A program made the translations under genes and the position numbers. From assembly GCA_946415665.1 (NCBI GenBank), contig CAMKTI010000011.1, positions 1-26,940 of the forward strand: a DNA stretch of 26,940 bases. The letters run 5' to 3'. The notes below the pieces were generated by a model, which saw only the letters and a program-made list of their open reading frames with translations, ran no database searches and was not told the origin of the DNA. Positions 17,324 through 25,588 of this stretch are shown one piece after another. Numbering within the stretch: position 1 is the first letter of the stretch; every line of letters starts with the position of its first letter. Origin of the DNA: an uncultured Clostridia bacterium (lineage in GTDB: Bacteria; Bacillota; Clostridia; Lachnospirales; CAMVHY01).

Positions 17324-19351
17324 ATGATAATACATCATTTAGATGAAAATTCTCTTTTGCCCAAAGGTCCATCTAATGTAAAAAAATATAATATGGAGCC
17401 GCAGATAATTGATTATAAAAGTGATGAGATATTAAATATTGTGTCTAATAAACTTTTTGGGCAAGACAATTTTGATGGAAATGAATTCTCGGCATTGCAA
17501 ACAAGTGCAAAAGGTATTCAAAAGGTGTTTGAGGAAGAAATGAAAAATCAGGGTGATGTTAAAAAAGCTTTCATAACAATACGATCGAATTACATTAGAA
17601 TTTTAAAAATCTTAAATCGAAAGGTTAAAAAATTTGAAGTTAGTGAACAAGAAAAAAATAATTTAAGTAATTTTGAGAAAGCGGTGGTTGATCAATTTGA
17701 AAAAATTAAGCAGGCTATAATATTTTTTGAACATGCGCAATGGGAGCTAAGCGAAAACTTTAATTTTGGTCCTGGTACTGAAAATCAAACTTTGCGCGGA
17801 CTAATAGAAGGAAAAAAAATTGAATTTAAATTGCCGCAATTAAATAATGTTGATCTCAAAAGTTTGGACGGTGCAAAAGGTTGTCTAAATGAAATAAAGT
17901 TTCTCAAAGGTACAGATGGAAAAAATTATATATTAAAAAAAGATCCTTTCGTTGTCGAAAAAGAATCCAGAAAATTTAATCCTTTGCCTCAAAATTCTCG
18001 TCACAGACAAAATAAAAAAATTGGTGCGTATGGACATTTTGAAAATAAGGGAAAACAATTTATCGTTGATGGCATCAGCAGACAAAAAGCTCAACAAACT
18101 ATTGCAAAAGCGTTAGGTTTAGATTGTATTGTCAAAACGGGAGCATGTTTAGTAAACGGAGAAGTTTATACGTATATGGAAAATGCAAAAAATCTAATAC
18201 CAGGCGATGAAGAGGTATTTTGTGGCAATCAAGTTTTATTTTGTTTAGATAATGATGAGTGGCGTGAAGCAAACAATTTTATTAATAACAAAACGTTTAC
18301 AGTAAACGATAAGAATAGCAAAGATTTAAATAAACTTAATGTAAATCAAAATATAAAGATGAAAGATTTTTTTGTGGCAAAAAGAGTTACCAAAAAAACT
18401 TTAATTGCGATGAGTGAGCTTAGTATTTTGGATTTTATTTGCGGGCAATTTGATAGACACAGCGGAAATTTTGCGCTACATTTCGACAAAGATGAAAACG
18501 CAAAGTTGGTGGCTTTTGATAATGATAGTAATTTTCCAGTAAATCTAAGTGATTCTGAAATGAAACAGATGCTTAAAGAAAAGGTTCCGATTGTACCAAA
18601 AAGTTTGGTTTTAAAATTATTGATATTTGGTGCAATATATCAAAAAGATGTAAAACCTGATTTGGAAGCGCAAATTGGAAAAGTTGGTGATTTCGAAAAT
18701 GAGCAAAACACCTCGCGAGCGGTTAGAGAAACGGAAAAAAGAATAATTATGTTGTTTAATTATATTTTTAAATCCGACAAGCCATTGACGACAATTGATC
18801 AAATTGTAGATTTTTGCACTAATCATCTTGCAAACGTGTACAGTAAACTCCATCCTGACACAAATAAAAATGATTTGAATAAAATGATTTCAGATCTTAA
18901 GAATGTTATGTTAAATCTGAATAACGAGTCGCAACTAATGAACGCATTAGATAGTTTATTAAAAAATACAAAGAGAAATTTTATTGATGACAATGAAATA
19001 ACAGTAGAAGAACATGGAAAATTGTTTTTGCAACTAGAACCGGACGGCTGGTTTAAGCGGCTGTTGTATGAAATTTTTGATTATATAAAATACGTTTTTT
19101 ATCAAAAGAAAGGAAATTTGCTTTCAGCTACATATTACCAAACAAGAAAATATTTGATTGAAAAGCGATTTCCAAAAGTTGATCAGGCGCTTGTTTTAAA
19201 AGAAGAGAATAAAATTGAAAATTGTAAAGTAAAAAAAGATGACAATATCAATCGGAACGTAAATATAAATGTGGAACAAATATCGTATGGACTTAAAGCT
19301 GAAATTCACGTTTACAATACAAAAGGTAAAGTTAATGATAATCTTAGTTAA
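17324..19351 (+). CDS. Predicted kinase-like orphan protein (PI3/4K-HipA-like motif)
   Basis: The 675-residue product has no signal peptide or clear membrane segment. After a helical N-terminus, residues about 185-210 (CLNEIKFLKGTDGKNYILKK) read like a kinase N-lobe, with Lys205 or Lys206 as the possible ATP lysine. Residues 364-404 (SILDFICGQFDRHSGN..., then VAFDNDSNF) match the catalytic and metal-binding pattern of PI3/4-kinase-, actin-fragmin-kinase- and HipA-type enzymes. Asp377 would be catalytic, Asn382 metal-binding and Asp399 the DFG-like aspartate. A helical C-terminal part of about 250 residues is unknown. It starts at ATG 17324 after GGAGGGG and has a full-consensus promoter. The fold call rests on motifs alone, and the substrate (protein or lipid) cannot be told. 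Such kinases in host-associated bacteria are often secreted effectors; that is inference. Confidence 0.6.
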   Translation: MIIHHLDENSLLPKGPSNVKKYNMEPQIIDYKSDEILNIVSNKLFGQDNFDGNEFSALQTSAKGIQKVFEEEMKNQGDVKKAFITIRSNYIRILKILNRKVKKFEVSEQEKNNLSNFEKAVVDQFEKIKQAIIFFEHAQWELSENFNFGPGTENQTLRGLIEGKKIEFKLPQLNNVDLKSLDGAKGCLNEIKFLKGTDGKNYILKKDPFVVEKESRKFNPLPQNSRHRQNKKIGAYGHFENKGKQFIVDGISRQKAQQTIAKALGLDCIVKTGACLVNGEVYTYMENAKNLIPGDEEVFCGNQVLFCLDNDEWREANNFINNKTFTVNDKNSKDLNKLNVNQNIKMKDFFVAKRVTKKTLIAMSELSILDFICGQFDRHSGNFALHFDKDENAKLVAFDNDSNFPVNLSDSEMKQMLKEKVPIVPKSLVLKLLIFGAIYQKDVKPDLEAQIGKVGDFENEQNTSRAVRETEKRIIMLFNYIFKSDKPLTTIDQIVDFCTNHLANVYSKLHPDTNKNDLNKMISDLKNVMLNLNNESQLMNALDSLLKNTKRNFIDDNEITVEEHGKLFLQLEPDGWFKRLLYEIFDYIKYVFYQKKGNLLSATYYQTRKYLIEKRFPKVDQALVLKEENKIENCKVKKDDNINRNVNINVEQISYGLKAEIHVYNTKGKVNDNLS

Positions 19352-19381
19352 TGATAATCTTGATAATAAGTAGTATAAAAT

Positions 19382-19422
19382 AAAAAATGCGATTGGTTTT
19401 AACCACAACCGCATTTTTTTTT
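19382..19422. terminator. Bidirectional terminator after the kinase-like gene
   Basis: AAAAAATGCG (19382-19391) pairs with CGCATTTTTT (19410-19419), and a GGTT/AACC pairing lies inside. A and T tracts on the two flanks allow use by the convergent 3D-domain gene as well. Confidence 0.85.
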
Positions 19423-19464
19423 AATAAATCAAATTATAATTTTTTCTCTGCGAGCTTTTTTATC

Positions 19465-20448
19465 CTAATTTAAAATATAAACTGTCAAATTTTTCCGTCC
19501 AAACCTTTTTGCGTCGCACAAATTATTAAAAAACAAATCTATTTTATTGCCTTTGATTGCTCCGCCTTTGTCAAGCGCTTTTGCATAACCATAACCTTCT
19601 ACATATAGATCCGTTCCCAACGGAATAATTTTTGGATCGACGGCAACTGTTCCATGTTTTACCTTTGTTCCCGTTGCTGTAATTCCATAATTTTTATCTC
19701 CGGGACGTTTTCCTGTACTTTCGAAACCGGCTGTATAGGCACTGGCATTCATTTTTAAAATACTTTTTATTTTTCTATTTACGGATTTGCCTGTTCCCGT
19801 TTTAATAATTTTTTTAATCGGCTCTTTTGTTATTTTTTCGGATTTAAAAGCCCGAGATATTTCTTGATTATTAACAAAAACAACTTCTTCCGTAATAATT
19901 TTTTCGCCGTTTACGCCGTCTTGCACAATTTTTTCTTGTCCGCAAGCTATATCATCACAGCTAACAATTTCTGTTTCAAACGGAATTTCTTCCGTTTTAT
20001 CAATTAATTTTGTTTCATGCGAATAAAATTTTAAATCACGACAATTTCTTAACTTACATCCGCTTGCTTGCTCACAAATAAAATCTTTTTTATATTCGCT
20101 TTTTAAAATTTTTTTTAAATCAACTATTTCATCATTAAAGCCAACGTGAAAATAATTTTCTATGTCGTCAACAAAAACTTTTAACTTAAACGGATGTCCG
20201 ATCTCAATATTCATCCTGTTTAAAATTTCCGCATCCATTTTTTTATTAATATAATCTTGTTCGCAAAAATTTATTTTATTCTCGCATAAAAATTCTTTTA
20301 CGGTCTCGCTGTTTGTTAAGTAATTTTTAACTATTCCATTTTCGATCAAAAAAACATTTTTGCTCCTATTCTCGATCGCGTCAGCTTTTTCTCCAAAAGA
20401 AAAAATCGTTATAAATATAATCAAAGTTAACAAAAATTTCTTGCGCAT
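19465..20448 (-). CDS. Exported G5 and 3D domain protein (YabE/RpfB-like)
   Basis: The 327-residue product has a signal peptide (cleavage likely after ADA, residue 24), a DUF348-like segment (about 34-75, with VKEFLCENKI), a G5 domain (about 145-218, with IPFETEIV and GEKIITEEVVFVNNQEI) and a C-terminal 3D domain (about 233-326). The 3D domain keeps the characteristic aspartates (Asp271 in AVDPKIIPLGT, Asp280, Asp293 in ALDKGGAIKGNKIDLFF, Asp304). Proteins of this build are peptidoglycan hydrolases of the lytic transglycosylase type, or their relatives, used in growth, germination or resuscitation. Extra cysteines (C125, C131, C136, C164, C169) may form disulfides. The stop is TAG. ATG 20448 follows GGGAGTG. 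Confidence 0.88.
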   Translation of the reverse strand: MRKKFLLTLIIFITIFSFGEKADAIENRSKNVFLIENGIVKNYLTNSETVKEFLCENKINFCEQDYINKKMDAEILNRMNIEIGHPFKLKVFVDDIENYFHVGFNDEIVDLKKILKSEYKKDFICEQASGCKLRNCRDLKFYSHETKLIDKTEEIPFETEIVSCDDIACGQEKIVQDGVNGEKIITEEVVFVNNQEISRAFKSEKITKEPIKKIIKTGTGKSVNRKIKSILKMNASAYTAGFESTGKRPGDKNYGITATGTKVKHGTVAVDPKIIPLGTDLYVEGYGYAKALDKGGAIKGNKIDLFFNNLCDAKRFGRKNLTVYILN

Positions 20449-20486
20449 ATATAAATTTCACTCCCGATTTTTTTGACTGCTTTATT

Positions 20487-20515
20487 ATATTAACATATGC
20501 TTAATATTTATGCAA
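20487..20515 (-). promoter_or_regulatory. Candidate promoter of the 3D-domain gene
   Basis: On the minus strand TTGCAT (20510-20515), 17 bases, TAATAT (20487-20492) with an extended TGt element. Confidence 0.45.
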
Positions 20516-20597
20516 CATATTTATAAATTATTACGCAAAGGATATTTAAATTTAGCTTTTAATTTACACAAGCAAATAATAATTTTGGGGGTTCACG

Positions 20598-21344
20598 GTG
20601 AAAATTTTATTAACTATTTCTTACGACGGAACAAATTATTTTGGTTGGCAACGTCAAAAAAATGTAATAACTGTGCAACAAATTGTCGAAGAAAAACTAT
20701 CTTTGTTGTTAAAAAAAGATATAAAAATAACTGGTGCAAGTCGCACGGATGCAAAAGTTCACGCGCTTGACCAGAAAGCAACTTTTAATATAGATTTTTG
20801 TCGGATCCCATTGGAAAAATTTCCGCTGGCAATAAATAATTTTTTGCCCAAAGACATAATTATTTTAAAAGCCGAGTGTATGCCAGAAAATTTTCATGTT
20901 CGTCATGACGTTTTTAAAAAAACTTATCGATATAAAATTTTAAATTCCGAATTTCCGATTCCGATTTATAACAATTATGTTTGGCACATAAAAAATAAAT
21001 TAAATAAAAAAATGATTGTTGATGCGTTGCCATATTTTATTGGAACAAAAGATTTTAAAAGTTTTTGTTCGGCAGGAAGTTCCAGCAAATCGACGATACG
21101 TACGATTTATGATTTTAATGTTAATTTCTTGCGCGATTTTATTATTTTTGAGATTACTGGCAATGGATTTTTATACAACATGATCAGAATAATGATTTCA
21201 ACGATTGTTTATGCCGCGTTGGGAAAAATAAATTTATCTGATATTGATAAAATATTCGCGCAAAAAAAAAGAGCGGCAGGAACAAAAACCGCACCGCCAC
21301 AAGGTTTAATTTTAATAAAAATAATTTACAAACCAATAAAATAA
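20598..21344 (+). CDS. truA: tRNA pseudouridine(38-40) synthase TruA
   Basis: TruA isomerises uridines 38, 39 and 40 in the anticodon arm of many tRNAs. The 248-residue product has the usual length and the family landmarks: ISYDGTNYFGWQRQ at the start, the catalytic Asp51 in GASRTDAKVHA, NFHVRHDVFKKTYRY, a DFKSFCSAGSS segment and GNGFLYNMIRIM near the end. The canonical G after TDA is K here, a change seen in some clostridial enzymes. It starts at GTG 20598, with GGGGG upstream. It stands alone; in many Firmicutes it follows the ecfT/ecfA genes, which are absent here. Confidence 0.95.
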   Translation: MKILLTISYDGTNYFGWQRQKNVITVQQIVEEKLSLLLKKDIKITGASRTDAKVHALDQKATFNIDFCRIPLEKFPLAINNFLPKDIIILKAECMPENFHVRHDVFKKTYRYKILNSEFPIPIYNNYVWHIKNKLNKKMIVDALPYFIGTKDFKSFCSAGSSSKSTIRTIYDFNVNFLRDFIIFEITGNGFLYNMIRIMISTIVYAALGKINLSDIDKIFAQKKRAAGTKTAPPQGLILIKIIYKPIK

Positions 21345-21410
21345 ATTTCATTGAGAAAAAAATAAGATGCAATAAAGTGATATTTTTTTTATTTCACATA
21401 AATAGATCTA

Positions 21411-23417
21411 TTACGTTGTGATTTCATTTTCAATTTTTATTTGTTCTTGATTCGGATTTTCTTGATTAATTTTTAAATATTTATCAAAAATTTTCTTTTG
21501 ATTTGTAAGTTTTTCTCTATATGTTTCCGATCGTTTTTTGCACTCCCGCAATTGTTCACGGGCATTGTCGTAAATAACACGCCTCCGCTTTCGATAAATT
21601 TTACGACAACAAAGAATACAAAGCTGAAAAAACGTTAGCGGCAAACCAAAAAACAGTAATAACGAGGATATAATAAGCACGCCTTGAGTTAGCTCGGAAA
21701 ACATCCAACTTTTTCCATATAGCAATGCAATAAGCGCAACTCCTGCATATACGAGTACTATTAAAGTCAATACTAGCACGAATATAATGAAACCAATCAT
21801 GACTTTTTGATCTTTTCTTTCTTGGTCAGATAACCATTCGAGTTGATCCTCATAAAAAGAACAACTGTTGTCACAAGATTTAATCAATATATTTTCAATA
21901 AAATCCAGATTTATATTTGGATTTTGATGTTTGTGTTGTTCAACTAATATCCTGGACATACTACGAAAATTTTCTGATATTTCATCCCGAGTTGATTTAC
22001 TTGTTATCGATCTGATGTTTTCATTTATCCTGTGACTTATTTCAATAATCGCGAGATAAAAATACTGATGTTGGTTATGTTCCAGTAAGTAATAAGCAAA
22101 ATCATACACAAAATGTAGATTAAAAAAAATAAAATGAAAACTCGATATTTCATCAGGATAATTCAGCAAAAAATCAAAACAGCATGATTTCAAATCTTTG
22201 AAATTTTCTGGGCCAATATTATTTACATCTGATATCAAATTAGGCATTTCATCTAGTATTTCTCGTGTTTCCAAATTTTTTTTAAGCTCTAAAATATTTT
22301 TTTTGCTGATTTCAATGTTATTTTTGAGATTGTTACAAGCTTGCTCAACTTCTGATATTTTTTTCTCTAAATTGTTTTCTTGCGTTTCAAATCCAAGTTT
22401 ACACATTGCACATCGATATTCAATGCTTTCTGCACAATCTAATTTGATGTTTGTGGGAAGAAATTTTTCTTTTTCAGCACGATCATATTCTTCTTTGCAG
22501 ATCCTTAGTCCATCTCTTAAAATTTTGAGCTCATTTTCATTTACTGCCAATGCTTGTTGATTTTTCTCAAGATCATCTTCTTCATCTTTTATATTTTTTT
22601 TAATCGTTTCTATAGTTTTATTTTCAACTTTACTAATTTCTTTGCGCGTTTCACTTATAGCAACAACATCGCCGTGTTTAGAAAATAGCAGGGAATAGAC
22701 TATACTTCTCACATCTCTAGATTGGTTTTTAAGTTCAGTTTGTAATTCATGATATTTTTCGTTACTTGTTATTCTGACTTCATCCCAAAACGTTTTTGCT
22801 TCCAGTCTTTGCTTGTTGAGAACAATATCAAAAATTTTCTCAACCCGTCTTTCCGACTTCTTTTTCATCATATCCGTTATAATCTCTTTCAACTCGGTGA
22901 ATCCATATGTCGATACATTGCAAAAGTCTCTCTCGGTAATTGACAAAATATCCACCAAAATCATTTGTAATATATGATTCCTTAAATACAACCGAAAAAA
23001 CGAATTAATCATTTTTGTATCAGGATTAAAATAAAACTTTTTTTGTTCTTCCGGTTTCTTATACGGAAGTAATTTATTTAAAGTCTCCATATCGGAAAAA
23101 CAAACACCGTCAATGATATCAGAAAATGTTTTTGAAAGAACAGACCATTCTTTATTGACATAGCGGTTAAAACAGCAAGCAAATAAATCGTTCAAATAGT
23201 TCATATAATCAATATGCATACTATTTTTACGGAATATATCTGAATTAGCTACCCTAGCTCTTATATTTTTATTTGCGTTAATTAGAAACAACATATCTTT
23301 TTTATTTAAAAACTGCGTCACTGGCTCCATAGTAATGGGCCGACTAATTATTTGCTCTTCAAAAAGCTTTGTTTCCGCTTTCTCAGATCTGTTACTTATT
23401 TTGCTACTTTCTCTCAT
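21411..23417 (-). CDS. Orphan protein: F-box-like N-terminus, coiled coil, C-terminal membrane hairpin
   Basis: The 668-residue product is not of a known family to me. Residues about 27-66 resemble an F-box: PITMEPVTQFL, then NKKDMLFLINANKNIR, then V-NSDIFRK, following the hydrophobic spacing of LP-x-I-x-L-D-L-x-V-W. Then come a helical part (about 70-245), a long Glu/Lys coiled coil (about 255-390) interrupted by a CAMC motif (Cys336, Cys339), a second helical part, two membrane helices (about 539-566 and 575-602) and Cys600, Cys603, Cys604 followed by a basic cluster (RKIYRKRRR). The C-terminal tail of about 60 residues is helical. No signal peptide. ATG 23417 has GGAGG upstream. An F-box would suggest capture of a eukaryotic Skp1/ubiquitin ligase, but the match is by eye only. 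Confidence 0.8.
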   Translation of the reverse strand: MRESSKISNRSEKAETKLFEEQIISRPITMEPVTQFLNKKDMLFLINANKNIRARVANSDIFRKNSMHIDYMNYLNDLFACCFNRYVNKEWSVLSKTFSDIIDGVCFSDMETLNKLLPYKKPEEQKKFYFNPDTKMINSFFRLYLRNHILQMILVDILSITERDFCNVSTYGFTELKEIITDMMKKKSERRVEKIFDIVLNKQRLEAKTFWDEVRITSNEKYHELQTELKNQSRDVRSIVYSLLFSKHGDVVAISETRKEISKVENKTIETIKKNIKDEEDDLEKNQQALAVNENELKILRDGLRICKEEYDRAEKEKFLPTNIKLDCAESIEYRCAMCKLGFETQENNLEKKISEVEQACNNLKNNIEISKKNILELKKNLETREILDEMPNLISDVNNIGPENFKDLKSCCFDFLLNYPDEISSFHFIFFNLHFVYDFAYYLLEHNQHQYFYLAIIEISHRINENIRSITSKSTRDEISENFRSMSRILVEQHKHQNPNINLDFIENILIKSCDNSCSFYEDQLEWLSDQERKDQKVMIGFIIFVLVLTLIVLVYAGVALIALLYGKSWMFSELTQGVLIISSLLLFFGLPLTFFQLCILCCRKIYRKRRRVIYDNAREQLRECKKRSETYREKLTNQKKIFDKYLKINQENPNQEQIKIENEITT

Positions 23418-23449
23418 GTGAAAACCTCCAACTATAGTTTATATCTTGC

Positions 23450-23478
23450 ATTTTGGCATATAATAAACATAGTGTCAA
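23450..23478 (-). promoter_or_regulatory. Promoter of the 668-residue orphan gene
   Basis: On the minus strand TTGACA (23473-23478), 17 bases, then CAAAAT (23450-23455) preceded by an extended TGc. The -10 is weak, but the -35 is exact. This 309-base divergent region also holds the rplS promoter, and I see nothing else in it. Confidence 0.6.
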
Positions 23479-23638
23479 ATTTTTTTAGTCAGCATCTAAA
23501 CAAAATAAAAAAAACAAGTTATTTTTATATATTTGTGAGCTCTTGAAATTTATTTTGTGTATGTGTTGTCTAAAGCCAACCGCCGCAAAATTTTTTTGTG
23601 CCATAAAATATTTTTTTTAATTTAAAATCAATATAAGC

Positions 23639-23666
23639 TTGAAAAAAAAATTTAATATGCTATAGT
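23639..23666 (+). promoter_or_regulatory. Promoter of rplS
   Basis: TTGAAA (23639-23644), a 16-base spacer and TATAGT (23661-23666) with an extended TGc. Confidence 0.7.
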
Positions 23667-23726
23667 GAAACCTGCTCTACAAATATTTTTGTTTGGAAAT
23701 AAATAATTGGAGGTTTGTAAAACAAA

Positions 23727-24080
23727 ATGTCTGAGCTAATAAAACAAATTGAAAACGAGCAAATAAAAACCGACAGAAAAAATTTTAATGTTGGTGATAC
23801 AATTAGAGTGCACGCGAAAATAATCGAAGGCACAAAAGAAAGAATCCAAGTTTTTGAAGGTATTGTAATTCGATTTCAAAACGGTGGCATAAACGAAATT
23901 TTTACAGTCAGAAAAATTTCTTGTGGCGTCGGTGTTGAAAAAAGTTGGCCGTTGCATTCGCCCAAAATAACAAAAATCGAAGTTGTAAGAAAAGGTAAAG
24001 TTCGGCGAGCAAAATTATTTTATCTGCGCAAGCGTGTTGGAAAAGCAGCTAAAGTAAAAGAAATTATCGGCAAAAAATAA
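23727..24080 (+). CDS. rplS: 50S ribosomal protein L19
   Basis: L19 sits at the 30S-50S interface of the ribosome. The 117-residue product has the full family length and motifs: FNVGDTIRVHAKIIEG, the IQVFEGIVI strand, FTVRKISCGVGVEKSWPLHSP, IEVVRKGKVRRAKLFYLR and the basic end. It usually follows rpsP-rimM-trmD, but here it is alone with its own promoter and terminator. GGAGG lies 13 bases before ATG 23727, rather long, but no nearer start exists in frame. Confidence 0.97.
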   Translation: MSELIKQIENEQIKTDRKNFNVGDTIRVHAKIIEGTKERIQVFEGIVIRFQNGGINEIFTVRKISCGVGVEKSWPLHSPKITKIEVVRKGKVRRAKLFYLRKRVGKAAKVKEIIGKK

Positions 24081-24106
24081 AAGTGCTTTAAAAGCACTTT
24101 TTTTAT
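24081..24106 (+). terminator. Intrinsic terminator of rplS
   Basis: AAGTGCTTT (24081-24089) pairs with AAAGCACTT (24091-24099), followed by T residues, directly after the stop codon. Confidence 0.85.
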
Positions 24107-24153
24107 TACCAAAAAATATTTTGATTCTCACAACAAAAATTAAATATAAGTTT

Positions 24154-24630
24154 TTAGGTCAAAAGAATAATACTCTCGAAATTAATTTTTTTCACTCGCT
24201 CTGTAATCGTAAAAATATCATAAATCCAAAATATACCGCACAGACCTCCCGTTAAAAGTTTTAAAATTCCTATTCCAACATCACCAATCATAAATCTATC
24301 TATCCCAAGTCCACCTAAAAAAACTGAAACTAGTAAAATAATTGTCGGAGATTTCAAATCACACAAACAAACTCGCTCAAATTTATTTTTATCCATTTTT
24401 AATAATTTACTTTTCAAATAAATCAATTTTATGCCGGGAAAAAATTCACGGTTTGACATGATATAATTTTCAACATCGGCCGGATCGACAATATTTATTT
24501 TTTTATTATCATTAATTTTATTATCTTGTTTTTGATCCGCATCCGTATCATCTAAAATAAAATCAGACTGCGAACTTTCGTTTAAATTTAAATTGCTTTC
24601 CGATTTATTATTTTTATCGTCATTTTGCAT
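24154..24630 (-). CDS. TM2 domain membrane protein
   Basis: The 158-residue product has a polar N-terminal extension rich in Asp, Asn and Lys (about 1-50), a segment VENYIMSNREFFPGIKLIYLKSKL that is common in clostridial TM2 proteins, and a TM2 domain (about 92-145). The domain has two helices joined by the marker GGLGIDRFMIGDVGIGILKLLTGG, followed by IFWIYDIFTI. The function of bacterial TM2 proteins is not known; the D-R-F between helices is the conserved feature. The N-terminal acidic extension is longer than usual. ATG 24630 has no good ribosome site nearby: GGAGG lies about 37 bases upstream, with a hairpin between. Confidence 0.85.
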   Translation of the reverse strand: MQNDDKNNKSESNLNLNESSQSDFILDDTDADQKQDNKINDNKKINIVDPADVENYIMSNREFFPGIKLIYLKSKLLKMDKNKFERVCLCDLKSPTIILLVSVFLGGLGIDRFMIGDVGIGILKLLTGGLCGIFWIYDIFTITERVKKINFESIILLT

Positions 24631-24644
24631 TTTTTTATTAGTTA

Positions 24645-24673
24645 CCGAATAAATTTATCGGCAACATCCTCCT
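24645..24673 (-). promoter_or_regulatory. Hairpin between ribosome site and start of the TM2 gene
   Basis: On the minus strand a GGAGGATG (about 24666-24673) is followed by an imperfect inverted repeat CCGATAAATTTATTCGG (24645-24661), then the start codon 15 bases later. Folding would bring the ribosome site closer to the start. Whether this has a role is unknown. The rest of the 248-base gap to the next gene holds only the promoter at 24815. Confidence 0.35.
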
Positions 24674-24814
24674 TTTTTATTTTAGAATCATTTTATCAAC
24701 ATCAAACACTTTAATACATATTTTTTTTATTCACGACGCAAAAATAAATTTCCGCTAGTAATCTGTTTTTATTTTTAGCAATAAAATCAATCTCATAAAA
24801 ATTTTATTTTTTGC

Positions 24815-24843
24815 TTGACAAATGACAATTTAATAGTTATACT
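24815..24843 (+). promoter_or_regulatory. Promoter of the decayed coiled-coil gene
   Basis: TTGACA (24815-24820), 17 bases, TATACT (24838-24843). GGGAGG at 24864-24869 follows. The control signals remain good although the gene is broken. Confidence 0.75.
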
Positions 24844-25519
24844 TGTAAGCATAAAAAAATATTGGGAGGTAGTTAGTTATAGAAGTTAACGGTAATAAAA
24901 AAAACAATGGGAAGGTTGAATTACATCAAGAGTTATTTGCAGGTTTGTTTTCGACATCCATGTTTAAGATAGGCGAGAAAAAGAAAAGCACCTATGTTGA
25001 TAAGAAAAATTACAAAACTGAATTGGAAATTATTCAGGAAGCTGGAGAAAATGCGGAATCAAATCTTAAAAAATTAGAAACGGCAAATAAGTGAATTAGG
25101 TCTGAGTAGAATGAAAATGTTCAAGAAAAACTGGGGATTAATCTGGATAACCAAGATAAATTAACTTCTGATGATATTAGAACGAAAAGCGATTCTATTG
25201 CAACATCGCTAAAAACTAGCAAGGATAATTTGAATAGTAGTATCAAAGAACATAAGAGTTCTGTTGATCAACGCAATGATGATATCCAAAAATTAAGAAA
25301 ATCAAATAATAGTTTTGATGGTTATGTCAAAAACCTTGTCCAAATCTTTTGGCTTCGATCCTGACGATTTGCAATTACATTGTATGGGTTATACTAAAAA
25401 CAACGGCACCGTTTTAATTGATAACGCATATCATAACAATATTGTAAATCAAATTGCATTGTTTTTCGATTTTGATGTCATAATTGGGAACGATGTAGTT
25501 ATATCAGATGGTAATATTA

Positions 25520-25537
25520 GGTAGCGTTCACATAAAA
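25520..25537 (+). repeat. IS left terminal inverted repeat
   Basis: It matches the reverse complement of 26354-26371 in 17 of 18 bases, the third base differing (T against C). Confidence 0.88.
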
Positions 25538-25588
25538 TAAAAATAGAAAATAGGTTAAACGAAAAGGAAAAAATGATAAGATGGAGAT

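Noticed and set aside
17324..19351. HipA-type toxin with an adjacent antitoxin
   Set aside because: No small DNA-binding antitoxin gene lies next to it, and the protein is much longer with different lobe spacing.
20510..20770. Open frame overlapping the start of truA
   Set aside because: It overlaps the well-supported truA frame and shows no family features.
24722..24805. Minus-strand stretch reading YEIDFIAKNKNR, like the end of DUF4143 ATPases
   Set aside because: Only a few residues fit the family motif, the following residues do not, and the stretch has no gene context. It may be a relic but cannot be supported.
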